The notes beneath the pieces are model-generated. The model was not told the DNA's origin. It saw only the letters and a list, made by a program, of their open reading frames with translations, and did not search any database. Below, piece by piece: positions 43,570-53,033 of a stretch of 64,000 bases of DNA. A program made the translations under genes and the position numbers. The number at the start of each line of letters is the position of its first letter. Position 1 is the stretch's first letter. Source of the stretch: Anaerosalibacter sp. Marseille-P3206 (GTDB lineage: Bacteria > Bacillota > Clostridia > Tissierellales > Sporanaerobacteraceae); NCBI RefSeq assembly GCF_900155565.1, contig NZ_FUHM01000002.1, forward strand, positions 744,001-808,000, written 5' to 3'.

Positions 43570-46500
43570 TTATGACATTCTTTTTCTTCCTCCATGCATT
43601 ACTTTTCCTGTAATTAAGCTATCTCTATCTCCTTCTCCAATCCTCAACTCCCAAAACACTGGGAATCTCTCACTGATTTCTACCTTTATAATTTCAGGAG
43701 CAGCAAAAGCTATTATTTGAAAATTTAACTTATCTGCAATTTCAAACACAGGATCTAGTATATGTTTTGCTGAAGCCTTCCCAAAAGGATTGTCAAGGAT
43801 AAGAACAGTCCAAGGTCTTTCATTTCCAACATGTCTTTTCCTATAATTCATAAGCATCATTATTACAAAGGTATTTATTGAAAGAGTCTGTCCTCCACTT
43901 CCCTCTGGCATATCTCCTTCTCCCTTATTAATAGCTTCCCATGTAGTATAATAATAATCTCGTGGTTTTGCAACTCTAAACTCATTTTTCTCTGTCATCT
44001 TATAAACCATTAGAATTGGATATCTACCTTGAAGTGCTTTAGAAAATATAGTTTTGTCACTCATTAATTCTTTTAATTTTCTATCATCAATATCCTCAAT
44101 ATTTTCATTTTCTTCAATAGCTTTTTCTATAGCTTCAACAAAGTAATCTTTTAATAAGAAAAGTACATCTTCCTCATCTCTAGGAAGCTTTTCTTCTCCC
44201 TTTAATTTTACAAGAGGAAAAGAATAGTTGTTCTCATTTACATAAACCATGCCTGCTACCATTTCTTTTAATGATTCTACTATCTTTATAACTCTTTTTG
44301 AAGCCCTAATAGCCCATTGATTCCTCGCCTGTTCAGCCTTTTCCTTATCACTAGACAGTGTGTTTAATTCTATTTCAAAATGGTTCTTCATGCTATTAAA
44401 GGATTCTAAATTCCTTCTGAATCTATCAACTTTAACCTTTTGAATCTCATTAAGTATCCTGTCTTTTAACAATTCATCATACACCTTAGCTTGAACATTT
44501 TCTTTAAAAGCTTTCAAATATTCTTCTCCATTAGTTGTTTCTCTATCTAAATTATCTTCAATTTTATCATACCTTTTGAACCACTCATCCACTTCAAAAT
44601 TTGGATTTTTAACTACCTTTTCCTTTAATATTTTGTTCATCTTACCTTTATGGAAATCCAATTCTTTATTAGCTTTCAATTTAATGATATATTCATTTAA
44701 ACCTATTTTATATATTGTTCTTTTCTCTAATATATCTTCTGCTTGATTTAAAAAGTTCTCATTATCTTCATAATCTTTTTCTATATTAATACTCTTTTGC
44801 AATAAATCTAAATCTGTCCATAGTTCTGCAGCTCTTTTGTATGCTTTTTGAATCTTGTCATTGATTTTCACAACTGATTTTTTCTTTTCTTCTAAGCTTC
44901 CCAATAATCTATCCCTATCTGATTTTAGACTATTGAATTCATCTTCAAGAATTTTTAATTTCTTTTCTATTTCTTCTATAATAATATTTATTTCATTTAA
45001 TGGTAGCTTTAAGTCTTCATAATTCTCCCACAGTACATCTATTTTGTCTAAATTATTCCTGCAACTTTCTATTTTTTCTTGAAAGATCTCTATATCCTTT
45101 TGAATAACCATAATTTGAGAATCTCTCTTTTCAATATCACTAGCTAATGCTTTTCTTTCTTTTAAGTCAATAAATATATCATCTTCACTCAGTAAATAAG
45201 ATGGCATAGTCGAAATCTCTAAATCTATAGATTGAACCAAATTAACCCTAACCTCAGGTACTACTTCTTTTATTTCACTTAGCTTATTTTTTATCTCTAC
45301 ATCCCATTTTTTAAAATCTACTTCATTAGATTCCTTTTTCTTTTTCACTCGACCAATTTCCATATCTATTTCTTTAAGTTTAGCGTTGATATCTTCTAAT
45401 TTATCTATGTTTTCTTTATATATTATCTCTTCTTCATCAATTAATAACTTCATTTCTACATACTTCTCTAATACTCTCAAATTGTCTTTTATTTTTTCCC
45501 TTTCATCTTTTAAGGACTTCAAAGTGTTTTTTATTATAATTAGTTCACTTTCTTCTTCATGTATTGTAGCCTTAATCTTAGCTTGTTCTATTTCAAATGC
45601 TTCAAGTACACTTTCATGTTCGCTTATTTCCTGTATAATTTCAAATGAATGCACACTGCTTTCCCAATTTTTAATATCATTAATTAATCTATTTAAATTA
45701 TTTATTCCATCTTTTATACTTATAATAGCATCTTTTATATGCTTGTATTCCTTATCTATTCCATCAATCCACTCAATGTATTTTTGATTATATATAAAAT
45801 CATAAGCCTTATTGTGTACTGATACAAATTCCTTAACAGATTCTTTTCCCATATTCGTTCTTAGATATATTGGGATTAAGTTGTGAAGTAAAAAATCACT
45901 ATCTATACTTTTCTCTATTACCTTCCAATCTTCTTGATTTCCTATAACTAGTCCATACATAAAAGAAGGATTTTTAGCTAGTATATTGTCTATTTCTTCA
46001 TGGTCTAAATCACTTAAAAACTCCATGCCTGTTTGAACATTTATTCCAATATCCATTATTCTTTCTTTAAGACTTAGTACATCCTTATTAGGTATCCAGT
46101 AGTTTCTATCCCTATTTAGAGACTTGTCTATATTGTTTTCCCAAAGATTTTTTTGTAATTCCTCTAATTTTTTGTCCTTTTCATCTAATAATTCTTCTAT
46201 TTTGTATAGTTTCTCACCAATCCAGTTTGGAGTCATCTCTTCTCTAATATCATCAAGACCCAATTCCCAACATATCCTTCGCTTCAAATCTAACTCTATT
46301 TTTTCTATATCGCCTAAATCTTTCTTTAGCTTTTTAATTTTATCCTTCTCATTTTTAATCTCTATTTCAATTTTATTTTTCTCTATTTTAAAATTACTGA
46401 CATTCTCTATTTTACCTTCAATTTTAGATTCAAGTTTGGCTATATTTTTCTCTTTTTCTTGAAGTTCACTTTTTATATCTTCTAAAAGCTTTTCTGGAAA

Positions 46501-48042
46501 ACTCATGTTAAATGGATCAAATATATTTGATAGTTTTTTAAACTCTTTATCTAATTGTTCTTTTTTAATTAAAAATAAGTTTATATTATTGTTAAGTTCC
46601 TTTTCTACTTGTAAAACTTTATCTTTATTTGTATTCTTATTTTCTAACTGTCTATTTAAATAATTTTTATAACCAAAATAATTAATAGAAACATCTTCCC
46701 ACTTTAGTTTTAGTAAGTCCCACTTTTCCCTTATCATTATATCTAGTTGTTCTACTCTTTTTCTGGTATCATCTAATTCTAAGGCCTTTATTAACCTCAT
46801 CTTTTCATCTAGTTTTTCTTTCAAAGAGTTGTCATACATATTCATTTCTGATAATATTCTATTTATTTCATAAAACTTCTTTTCTTTCATCAATTCTTCA
46901 ATACTATTCTCTTTTTCAATTATATTGTTTGCTAATTCCTTGTTTTTGTCTTCTATTTCTCTTATCTCTTTATTTAATTCAGCATATTCTAAATTAGCTC
47001 TTTGAAAATCTAATTCTTCTTTTTTTGCTTTACCTTTTTTTATTTCATCTTTCCACTTTTCTATATCTTTTTCTGCATTTTTTTCTTCATCTTTTATAAT
47101 GAAATATAGATCATTTCCATCAGCTATGCATCTTTCTTTCATATCCAAAATCTTTGTACCTATTTGTGCATTTTCTATTAGTGGATTAATAGCTATTACT
47201 AAATCTCTAAAATCTTCTTCTCTTTTCAATAAAATAGGTAAGTTTTGTGTTATGTATAAGTTGCTCTTGAACATTTCCTTCAAACTATCACTGTCATTGT
47301 CATAATTCTTCATGTTTTCAGATATAGCAGGAAGTATTAAATTATCAAATATTGCTTTATTATCCGTAGCTTTTTCAAAATAATCTCCAACTCCACCTTC
47401 TACTTTGTTTATAACTTTTAAAATTTCCCATTCAGATTTATATATTCCCCATCTCTTCATATATTCATAGTAATTAGAATCAAGTCTCTTAACACTAGAT
47501 TGAGAATATCTTACAAAATCTCTCCCATTGTCCTCTATGAATTTTTCAAACATTTCATATTCTACAGACTCACCCTTGTCCTTATCATAAACAGGGATAT
47601 TTTCTAGAGTATAGAAGCCATTGTTCTCATGTTCATAAGTATATAAAAAATAATTAAGCCCTATCTTTTCTTCCTCTTCTTCATTTTTTGATGTACTTCT
47701 CTTGTAAGCTTTCATACATATTCCCGTAATAAGCCATTTTTCTGGTAATGTATCTAGTTTCCATTCTAATAACACGTGAAGGGTATATGGATATAGTCTT
47801 CCTTTATGATCATAAAACATGGAGATGACTTTGTTTCCATTGTTCTTTCCCCATCTAGTTTCAGGCATCATTATTTGAAATAAAAGTTGCATCATTACAC
47901 CTTTTCCACCACCATTTTTCAATGTGAAAAGAGTATGATCTGGTTCTTCATCTCTTGTAAGATCATAGATAGAGTTTTCATGTTCTTTTTTGAAACCATC
48001 ATATTTACATCCAACCAATCTAATTTTAGAAATCCTAGGCAT
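43570..48042 (-). CDS. jetC: Wadjet/Mks SMC-like ATPase JetC
   Basis: The motor of the Wadjet plasmid-defence complex, 1490 residues: an ATPase head at each end and long coiled coils between (about residues 300-620 and 770-1250). Head 1: KNGGGKGVMMQLLFQ is the P-loop; Ser/Thr after Lys is replaced by Gly. Head 2: PEGSGGQTLSINTF is the ABC signature and WTVLILDNPFGKASAKHIL the Walker B, where Asn stands in place of the usual Glu. In known systems JetABC extrudes DNA loops and JetD cuts small circular DNA. Start ATG overlaps jetB by eight bases, with AAGGGGG upstream. Confidence 0.88.
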   Translation of the reverse strand: MPRISKIRLVGCKYDGFKKEHENSIYDLTRDEEPDHTLFTLKNGGGKGVMMQLLFQIMMPETRWGKNNGNKVISMFYDHKGRLYPYTLHVLLEWKLDTLPEKWLITGICMKAYKRSTSKNEEEEEKIGLNYFLYTYEHENNGFYTLENIPVYDKDKGESVEYEMFEKFIEDNGRDFVRYSQSSVKRLDSNYYEYMKRWGIYKSEWEILKVINKVEGGVGDYFEKATDNKAIFDNLILPAISENMKNYDNDSDSLKEMFKSNLYITQNLPILLKREEDFRDLVIAINPLIENAQIGTKILDMKERCIADGNDLYFIIKDEEKNAEKDIEKWKDEIKKGKAKKEELDFQRANLEYAELNKEIREIEDKNKELANNIIEKENSIEELMKEKKFYEINRILSEMNMYDNSLKEKLDEKMRLIKALELDDTRKRVEQLDIMIREKWDLLKLKWEDVSINYFGYKNYLNRQLENKNTNKDKVLQVEKELNNNINLFLIKKEQLDKEFKKLSNIFDPFNMSFPEKLLEDIKSELQEKEKNIAKLESKIEGKIENVSNFKIEKNKIEIEIKNEKDKIKKLKKDLGDIEKIELDLKRRICWELGLDDIREEMTPNWIGEKLYKIEELLDEKDKKLEELQKNLWENNIDKSLNRDRNYWIPNKDVLSLKERIMDIGINVQTGMEFLSDLDHEEIDNILAKNPSFMYGLVIGNQEDWKVIEKSIDSDFLLHNLIPIYLRTNMGKESVKEFVSVHNKAYDFIYNQKYIEWIDGIDKEYKHIKDAIISIKDGINNLNRLINDIKNWESSVHSFEIIQEISEHESVLEAFEIEQAKIKATIHEEESELIIIKNTLKSLKDEREKIKDNLRVLEKYVEMKLLIDEEEIIYKENIDKLEDINAKLKEIDMEIGRVKKKKESNEVDFKKWDVEIKNKLSEIKEVVPEVRVNLVQSIDLEISTMPSYLLSEDDIFIDLKERKALASDIEKRDSQIMVIQKDIEIFQEKIESCRNNLDKIDVLWENYEDLKLPLNEINIIIEEIEKKLKILEDEFNSLKSDRDRLLGSLEEKKKSVVKINDKIQKAYKRAAELWTDLDLLQKSINIEKDYEDNENFLNQAEDILEKRTIYKIGLNEYIIKLKANKELDFHKGKMNKILKEKVVKNPNFEVDEWFKRYDKIEDNLDRETTNGEEYLKAFKENVQAKVYDELLKDRILNEIQKVKVDRFRRNLESFNSMKNHFEIELNTLSSDKEKAEQARNQWAIRASKRVIKIVESLKEMVAGMVYVNENNYSFPLVKLKGEEKLPRDEEDVLFLLKDYFVEAIEKAIEENENIEDIDDRKLKELMSDKTIFSKALQGRYPILMVYKMTEKNEFRVAKPRDYYYTTWEAINKGEGDMPEGSGGQTLSINTFVIMMLMNYRKRHVGNERPWTVLILDNPFGKASAKHILDPVFEIADKLNFQIIAFAAPEIIKVEISERFPVFWELRIGEGDRDSLITGKVMHGGRKRMS

Positions 48043-48787
48043 CTAAAAATTCCCCCTTCGTGTCTTCTATAAGGCTCATTATCTCTTCATATCTTTCCTG
48101 TCCATGATATAGGTAATCAAGTCTTTCATATAGTTCATCTTTAGGTATTATTCTAGATTCTTTAATCATATCTATGATAAGCCCTTCATCTTTTAAGGGT
48201 TTTAATGCTTCATGGATAAATCCAAGTCTTGTATCAGCTGAAATGCTAAATGGACGTTCTTCACTCTTTGATGGTTTTGAATGGGATAATTCTATTGTCC
48301 ATAAGGTATGTATATCATCAATAGCTATAGCCCAATCCTTAGAAAAACTTTCTTCTTCGTGAGTTCTTTTTTCCCAAGATTCTATGGTCTTAGTGATAAT
48401 CTCTTCCAATTTGTAATAGGATATACCCTCTTCTTCTGCCCTAAGTCGTACAAACTTTTCTTTGTCAATTTCTGATAAGAATATACATATGATGATATTT
48501 GCCAAATAATAATATTTCTTCTTTTTAAGCCCTTTGTATTTACTTTTCATATGAGTATAGGAAGTAGCAAACATAGAATCATATGAATTACTCACTAAAT
48601 GTATATTGCCTCCAACATGAAAAACTATAAGCCCTCCTTCATCAGCCATAGTTTTAACAATTTCCCTTACTTCCAGATTCTCAATATATTCATTCCCCAA
48701 TGCATCATTTATAGATACTATTTTGTTTTTCAAAAGATAGAAAAAAACCTTAGAAGCTTTTTGTATGTTTTCATTTGAATAACTCAT
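48035..48787 (-). CDS. jetB: Wadjet/Mks kite subunit JetB
   Basis: A 250-residue protein from the ATG at 48787 (GGAGG six bases upstream). It lies between the kleisin-like and SMC-like genes and overlaps both, the usual place of the MksE/JetB kite protein. It is helical, with predicted winged-helix parts (ASKVFFYLLKNKIVSINDALG and GFIHEALKPLKDEGLIIDMIKESRIIPKDELYERL). Sequence alone is weakly diagnostic; the operon makes the call. It bridges kleisin and DNA in related complexes. Confidence 0.8.
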   Translation of the reverse strand: MSYSNENIQKASKVFFYLLKNKIVSINDALGNEYIENLEVREIVKTMADEGGLIVFHVGGNIHLVSNSYDSMFATSYTHMKSKYKGLKKKKYYYLANIIICIFLSEIDKEKFVRLRAEEEGISYYKLEEIITKTIESWEKRTHEEESFSKDWAIAIDDIHTLWTIELSHSKPSKSEERPFSISADTRLGFIHEALKPLKDEGLIIDMIKESRIIPKDELYERLDYLYHGQERYEEIMSLIEDTKGEFLDA

Positions 48788-50270
48788 CTTTTTCCTCCTC
48801 CACATATATAGTATAAGGAGATATACGTATTTCTCTCCATAAAAGAGGTTCTTTGTCTATTTCAATTTTACTCTTTATCTTTTTCTCATGAAGTACTTTA
48901 TACTTTTCATCACTGTCGCATAAAAGGCTAAAAAGCTTTAGTCTCTCATCTATTCCTTCAAAATTATCAATTAAAACTACTTCCGATATAGCAAACATCA
49001 TAAATAGTTCGATATTCTCTCGTTGACTAAGCCATTTTTCTTTGTTCTCATCACTTATTTCATTTAGTTCTCCTATGGAAAACTGACCCTTTTCTAAAAG
49101 TGAGTCAAATATACTACTCCATAACTCAACTATAAGTTCCCAATCAGTTTCTTCAGTAAACCAGTTTTCCTCTTCTTCCTCTTCATCATATTCTATTATC
49201 TCTTGCGTATAAGTCCTAACCATCTGCTCCTCCCAAGCCCAGTTTAATGGATATATGAAGTCAACTTGTGGAGAAAAAAGTGGTGATAATATATATTCTA
49301 ATTGGTCAAAATTTCTAAGTCCATTTTTCACTATGGTATTTTTCCATATATCTTTTTTGAAACTAACATTTGAAGTCTTCCAAAAACTCTCTGGATATTT
49401 AACTCTTACTTCCATCTCATAAGCTATATTTTCCATAACTATCTTAGCTAAATTGTCATGAAGTATCCTAGCCTTTTCTAAATTTTCAAACATTAATTCT
49501 GCTTCGTACTTCTTTTCATCAGGCAGTGATTCATATCTACTCTTCCACGAAAACATATCTTCAAATACACTTTGCTCATCTTCAAATTGTTTTCTTATTT
49601 CCTCTTCTGTTTTTCTGGCATTTCTTTGCCTATCAAAAAAGATAACTTGAGGATCTCTTATCATATCTTGTCTATGATCCTTTTCCCTTTTGATTAGGGT
49701 TCTAACTCTAGCAATAAGGTTGTCTACACTTCCCTTCGCCTTGGTAAAATTTCCTGTTTTTATTAATTGAAGAGTGTAGAACTGTTCTACGTCGAATCCA
49801 AATTCCTCTAATATCTCTCTAGTAATAAAAATCATCTCTTGGGATTCTTCAGTAAGCATATATACTGTAGAACCACCTTCCTCCCAATGACTGTGCTCTC
49901 TATCTTCTTTCAAATATCTAAATACATATTCTTCCCTATTTTTAGTTTGCTCATTGTATATAGTAGAACTAAAGTTTTCTTGTTTACTAGGTTCTCTATA
50001 CCACAAGGTACCATCTACAATTCTCTCAATATTATCCTTTGATGTTTCAATCCCCATATCTCTAACTATCTCTTCTGTAATATGAATCATATCCACTCTA
50101 GTTCTATTTGGATTCTCTGTTAACTCTCTTCTAAATATATTTAATAGGATAAGAAAACATATTTCATGAGAAAACTCATTGAGCTCACCTACATCCATAC
50201 CAGTCCCAAGCATCCTTATTGGTTCTATTTTTTTCATTCTATCAAAAAATCCACTTTCAATTACTTCCAA
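48771..50270 (-). CDS. jetA: Wadjet/Mks kleisin-like subunit JetA
   Basis: A 499-residue subunit. The TTG at 50270 is chosen because AAAGG stands eight bases before it; the GTG at 50279 would lie in the ribosome site. It overlaps jetD by 14 and jetB by 17 bases. The N-terminal part is helical and likely winged-helix (LNEFSHEICFLILLNIFRREL, VDMIHITEEIVRDMG), the C-terminal part is acidic (YDEEEEEENW). It would clamp the SMC heads as MksB-type kleisins do. Assigned mostly by position between JetD and JetB. Confidence 0.8.
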   Translation of the reverse strand: MEVIESGFFDRMKKIEPIRMLGTGMDVGELNEFSHEICFLILLNIFRRELTENPNRTRVDMIHITEEIVRDMGIETSKDNIERIVDGTLWYREPSKQENFSSTIYNEQTKNREEYVFRYLKEDREHSHWEEGGSTVYMLTEESQEMIFITREILEEFGFDVEQFYTLQLIKTGNFTKAKGSVDNLIARVRTLIKREKDHRQDMIRDPQVIFFDRQRNARKTEEEIRKQFEDEQSVFEDMFSWKSRYESLPDEKKYEAELMFENLEKARILHDNLAKIVMENIAYEMEVRVKYPESFWKTSNVSFKKDIWKNTIVKNGLRNFDQLEYILSPLFSPQVDFIYPLNWAWEEQMVRTYTQEIIEYDEEEEEENWFTEETDWELIVELWSSIFDSLLEKGQFSIGELNEISDENKEKWLSQRENIELFMMFAISEVVLIDNFEGIDERLKLFSLLCDSDEKYKVLHEKKIKSKIEIDKEPLLWREIRISPYTIYVEEEKDELFK

Positions 50271-51369
50271 TTTTATCACCTTTCAGTATGTATTCATATG
50301 TTATATACTCCTGAGGAATCCTCAAATCCCTTGTCCACAATTCTTTCAATACCTCTCCATAATTCTCAAGAGAATAACTAGCTAATTCATCTAATACAAA
50401 ATTTAAATCCAAAACATTTTTGTTTTGACCAATGCAAGGATGTTTTTTTGCTATTTCTATAAGATTTATATATGCTTTGAGATGTAAGTTTATATTTAAA
50501 TCACTATACCTCTCTTTAAAACTTCTATATATCATAAACCCTTCCGGATCAATATCTCCAAAATATAGTATTTCTAATTCTAATGGTCGAGCTAATTCTT
50601 CAATAAATGAAAAGCTATTAATTATCTTTTTACCTTGACCAAATATAAGTAAATCAGGTACATCTCCAAAAATATCTATTTCATTTTCACATGCTCTTTT
50701 GTAAGAAAAGAAAGTAGAATGGTTCTCAAGGATTATTACCTTTTTTATACTTTCTATTCCCCTTTTCCAGTATATGAACATTTCTCCATACTTTTTCATC
50801 TTTAAATCTTCATATGTAATATTTAATCTTGAAAGTATTTTGTTATCAATTTTTTCTTTTCTTTTAGAATACAAAAACTTCTCATCGTAGAAAAGTTCCA
50901 AAGACCTTTCTTCTAAGCTTGCCCATTCTCTATTATCTCTTATTTTTAAAAAGTTGTAAATATTTTTTATATATTCCCATTCTCTTTCATTTTGACATTC
51001 TAAATGTCTTTCATAGTAACCAAAGTCAAGTAAATCAGACATTTTCATCATCTCATTTTTATCCCATTTAGAAATCTTCTCTTCAGTTATTATCTCCCAC
51101 TTGCCTTTTAGAGGAGGATTCATACCATTATAATTTGACCTTTTTATCTCTTTAACTATTCCCTCATCTACTGCTTTGGTAAGCCCATTATATAATCCTC
51201 TATAACCACCGTTTTTTTCATATCCGCTTTTCCCTTTATACTTATTGATAAGATAATTTTCTAATTCTTCAAGTGTAAACCGTTTTCTATTCTTGTTCTC
51301 CATATAAACCTTTGCAAATTTAATTATATCTTTATACACAATTTCACCACCATATTCTTCTAAATCCAT
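50257..51369 (-). CDS. jetD: Wadjet nuclease subunit JetD (Toprim/DUF2220-like)
   Basis: A 370-residue protein, first in the operon. The N-terminal part contains small winged helices (LEELENYLINKYKGK). The C-terminal half has ILENHSTFFSYKRACEN, then the Toprim-like LEILYFGDIDPEGFMIYRSF, whose Glu and DxD (ENH, DID) are the metal-binding residues for DNA cleavage. This is the topoisomerase VI-A-like cutter that severs small plasmids in Wadjet. Acidic metal sites are complete, so it should be active. The order D-A-B-C differs from the A-B-C-D of type I. Confidence 0.88.
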   Translation of the reverse strand: MDLEEYGGEIVYKDIIKFAKVYMENKNRKRFTLEELENYLINKYKGKSGYEKNGGYRGLYNGLTKAVDEGIVKEIKRSNYNGMNPPLKGKWEIITEEKISKWDKNEMMKMSDLLDFGYYERHLECQNEREWEYIKNIYNFLKIRDNREWASLEERSLELFYDEKFLYSKRKEKIDNKILSRLNITYEDLKMKKYGEMFIYWKRGIESIKKVIILENHSTFFSYKRACENEIDIFGDVPDLLIFGQGKKIINSFSFIEELARPLELEILYFGDIDPEGFMIYRSFKERYSDLNINLHLKAYINLIEIAKKHPCIGQNKNVLDLNFVLDELASYSLENYGEVLKELWTRDLRIPQEYITYEYILKGDKIGSN

Positions 51370-51462
51370 TTATATATCCTATTTTATCATAATATACATT
51401 CATATTCCTGATTTTTTGATAGAAAAAATGCCAGTTATAATCACTGACATTAGTTTTATCTG

Positions 51463-51957
51463 TTATATACTCAATGTATAAGAAAAGCCATTAGCTGTAT
51501 TTCCACTTTTCTTAAAGCCTACACTTTCAAATAATCTTTGAGAAGCAATATTATAAGTATATATTTCACGAACTTTTATTTCTTGATAACCTAATTCTTT
51601 TGCTCTTCTTATTAATGCCTCTATTACCTTTTTACCTATACCTTTGTTTCGATAATTTTTATCTCCTATAACAATAGGCATATCATCCTTCCAAAAAGTA
51701 ACATCACCAATTGGTATAAATTCATTATTCTCTAATATTTCAATAAAGTACAATTCACCAACATTATTTAGGTATTGATACATACTTTTTAAGGTATTAA
51801 AATCATATTTTTTTGCATTTAAACCATCAACTAATTTTACAGTATCTTCATCTTGATACCAGTCAAATGCAAAGGAAAATTTATTATCAAATTTTTTTAA
51901 CCTTAAATTAGAATCAATATTAATTATCTCAGGTTGATTTATATCTTTTATTGGCAT
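51463..51957 (-). CDS. GNAT acetyltransferase
   Basis: A 164-residue GCN5-type N-acetyltransferase. The acetyl-CoA site is VIGDKNYRNKGIGKKVIEALI (Q/RxxGxG type), followed by YTYNIASQRLFESVGF, the common C-terminal motif. Substrate unknown. AAGAGG precedes the ATG. It begins a cluster with four more GNAT domains within 6 kb. Confidence 0.88.
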   Translation of the reverse strand: MPIKDINQPEIINIDSNLRLKKFDNKFSFAFDWYQDEDTVKLVDGLNAKKYDFNTLKSMYQYLNNVGELYFIEILENNEFIPIGDVTFWKDDMPIVIGDKNYRNKGIGKKVIEALIRRAKELGYQEIKVREIYTYNIASQRLFESVGFKKSGNTANGFSYTLSI

Positions 51958-52004
51958 ATTATTTCCTCTTTTCTTGGCGTATTCAATCTTGTATTAAAAT
52001 TTCT

Positions 52005-52526
52005 TTAACCTTCAAAATAATCTTCTTCTAATATCCCATACCAATATTCATCTATCCATTTTTCATTATGAAAATTGGCTTTCCTGAAAACAGCTTCTTT
52101 TTTCATGTTTAGCTTTTCCAACAAACTGCTTGACCTATTATTACCTGCTACTGTGGTAGCAAAAATTCTATGAAGTTTCAATTCTTCAAACCCATATTCT
52201 ATGAGTGCATTACTAATTTCAAAAGCATATCCTCTTCCTTGATAATCTTTGTTTATTATCCATCCAATCTCATATACATTTTCATATTCATATGGATGAA
52301 ATATAACATGTCCTATGACTTTACCGCTGGACTTTTCTACCAAGGCAAATACACTTGGATCTTCACAAATAAATGTATCAACAAATTTTTTTGCTTCTTT
52401 GTAGGTAAATGGTGGTTCAATATGTTCCATTACATCTTCATCACTTAAATATTCAAATACATCCTGATAATCATCTTTATTGAATTTACGCATTACTAAT
52501 CTTTCAGTGAAAATTTGTTTAATCAT
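52005..52526 (-). CDS. GNAT acetyltransferase (RimJ/RimL-like)
   Basis: A 173-residue acetyltransferase. TERLVMRKFNKDDYQDVFEYLSDEDVM is the RimJ/RimL start; YEIGWIINKDYQGRGYAFEISNALIEYGF carries the acetyl-CoA loop, and TVAGNNRSSSLLEKLNMKKEA the C-terminal motif. The start codon overlaps the ogt stop (ATGA type). It may acetylate the N-terminus of a protein or a small amine, but the target is not visible. Confidence 0.88.
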   Translation of the reverse strand: MIKQIFTERLVMRKFNKDDYQDVFEYLSDEDVMEHIEPPFTYKEAKKFVDTFICEDPSVFALVEKSSGKVIGHVIFHPYEYENVYEIGWIINKDYQGRGYAFEISNALIEYGFEELKLHRIFATTVAGNNRSSSLLEKLNMKKEAVFRKANFHNEKWIDEYWYGILEEDYFEG

Positions 52527-53017
52527 ATGTCTATATTCACCCCTTCTAACTCAAGTAGAAATCTCTTTACATTTGTTTTATCTCCTGCAAAACCTACTAA
52601 ATCTCCATTTTTACCTATAACTCTATGGCAAGGAATAATTATTGGTACTTGATTTGCTCTATTTGCTTGACCTACTGCTCTTACTGATTTAGGATTTCCT
52701 ATTGTTTCTGCTATTTGTAAATAGCTTTTTACTTCACCATAAGGTATCTCTCTTAATGCATTCCAAACCTTAATTCTAAATTCTGTGCCTTCAATAGACA
52801 AGGGTAGTTGAAAATTTACTCTCTCTTTCTTAAAGTATTCATCCAATTGAATAATAACATCTTTGCAAATTTGTTTATCTAATTTAATATCTGCATTTTC
52901 TATTAGATAATCTTCCCAATCTTCTTTAAAAAGGAATACTTTTTTAACCCCAATTTCATCTACTACTACATGAATCAGTCCTATTGGTGAATCATATGTA
53001 TCATAAACAATTTTCAT
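52523..53017 (-). CDS. ogt: Methylated-DNA-protein-cysteine methyltransferase
   Basis: Suicide repair protein for O6-methylguanine, 164 residues from the ATG at 53017 (AAAGGA eight bases upstream). The active Cys is in IIIPCHRVIGKNG (about residue 129), and RAVGQANRANQVP is the DNA-binding and Asn-hinge segment. Its N-terminal ferredoxin-like domain is typical of Ogt. Repairs alkylated DNA in the cytosol. Translationally coupled with the GNAT gene behind it. Confidence 0.93.
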   Translation of the reverse strand: MKIVYDTYDSPIGLIHVVVDEIGVKKVFLFKEDWEDYLIENADIKLDKQICKDVIIQLDEYFKKERVNFQLPLSIEGTEFRIKVWNALREIPYGEVKSYLQIAETIGNPKSVRAVGQANRANQVPIIIPCHRVIGKNGDLVGFAGDKTNVKRFLLELEGVNIDI

Positions 53018-53033
53018 AATACACATCCTTTTT

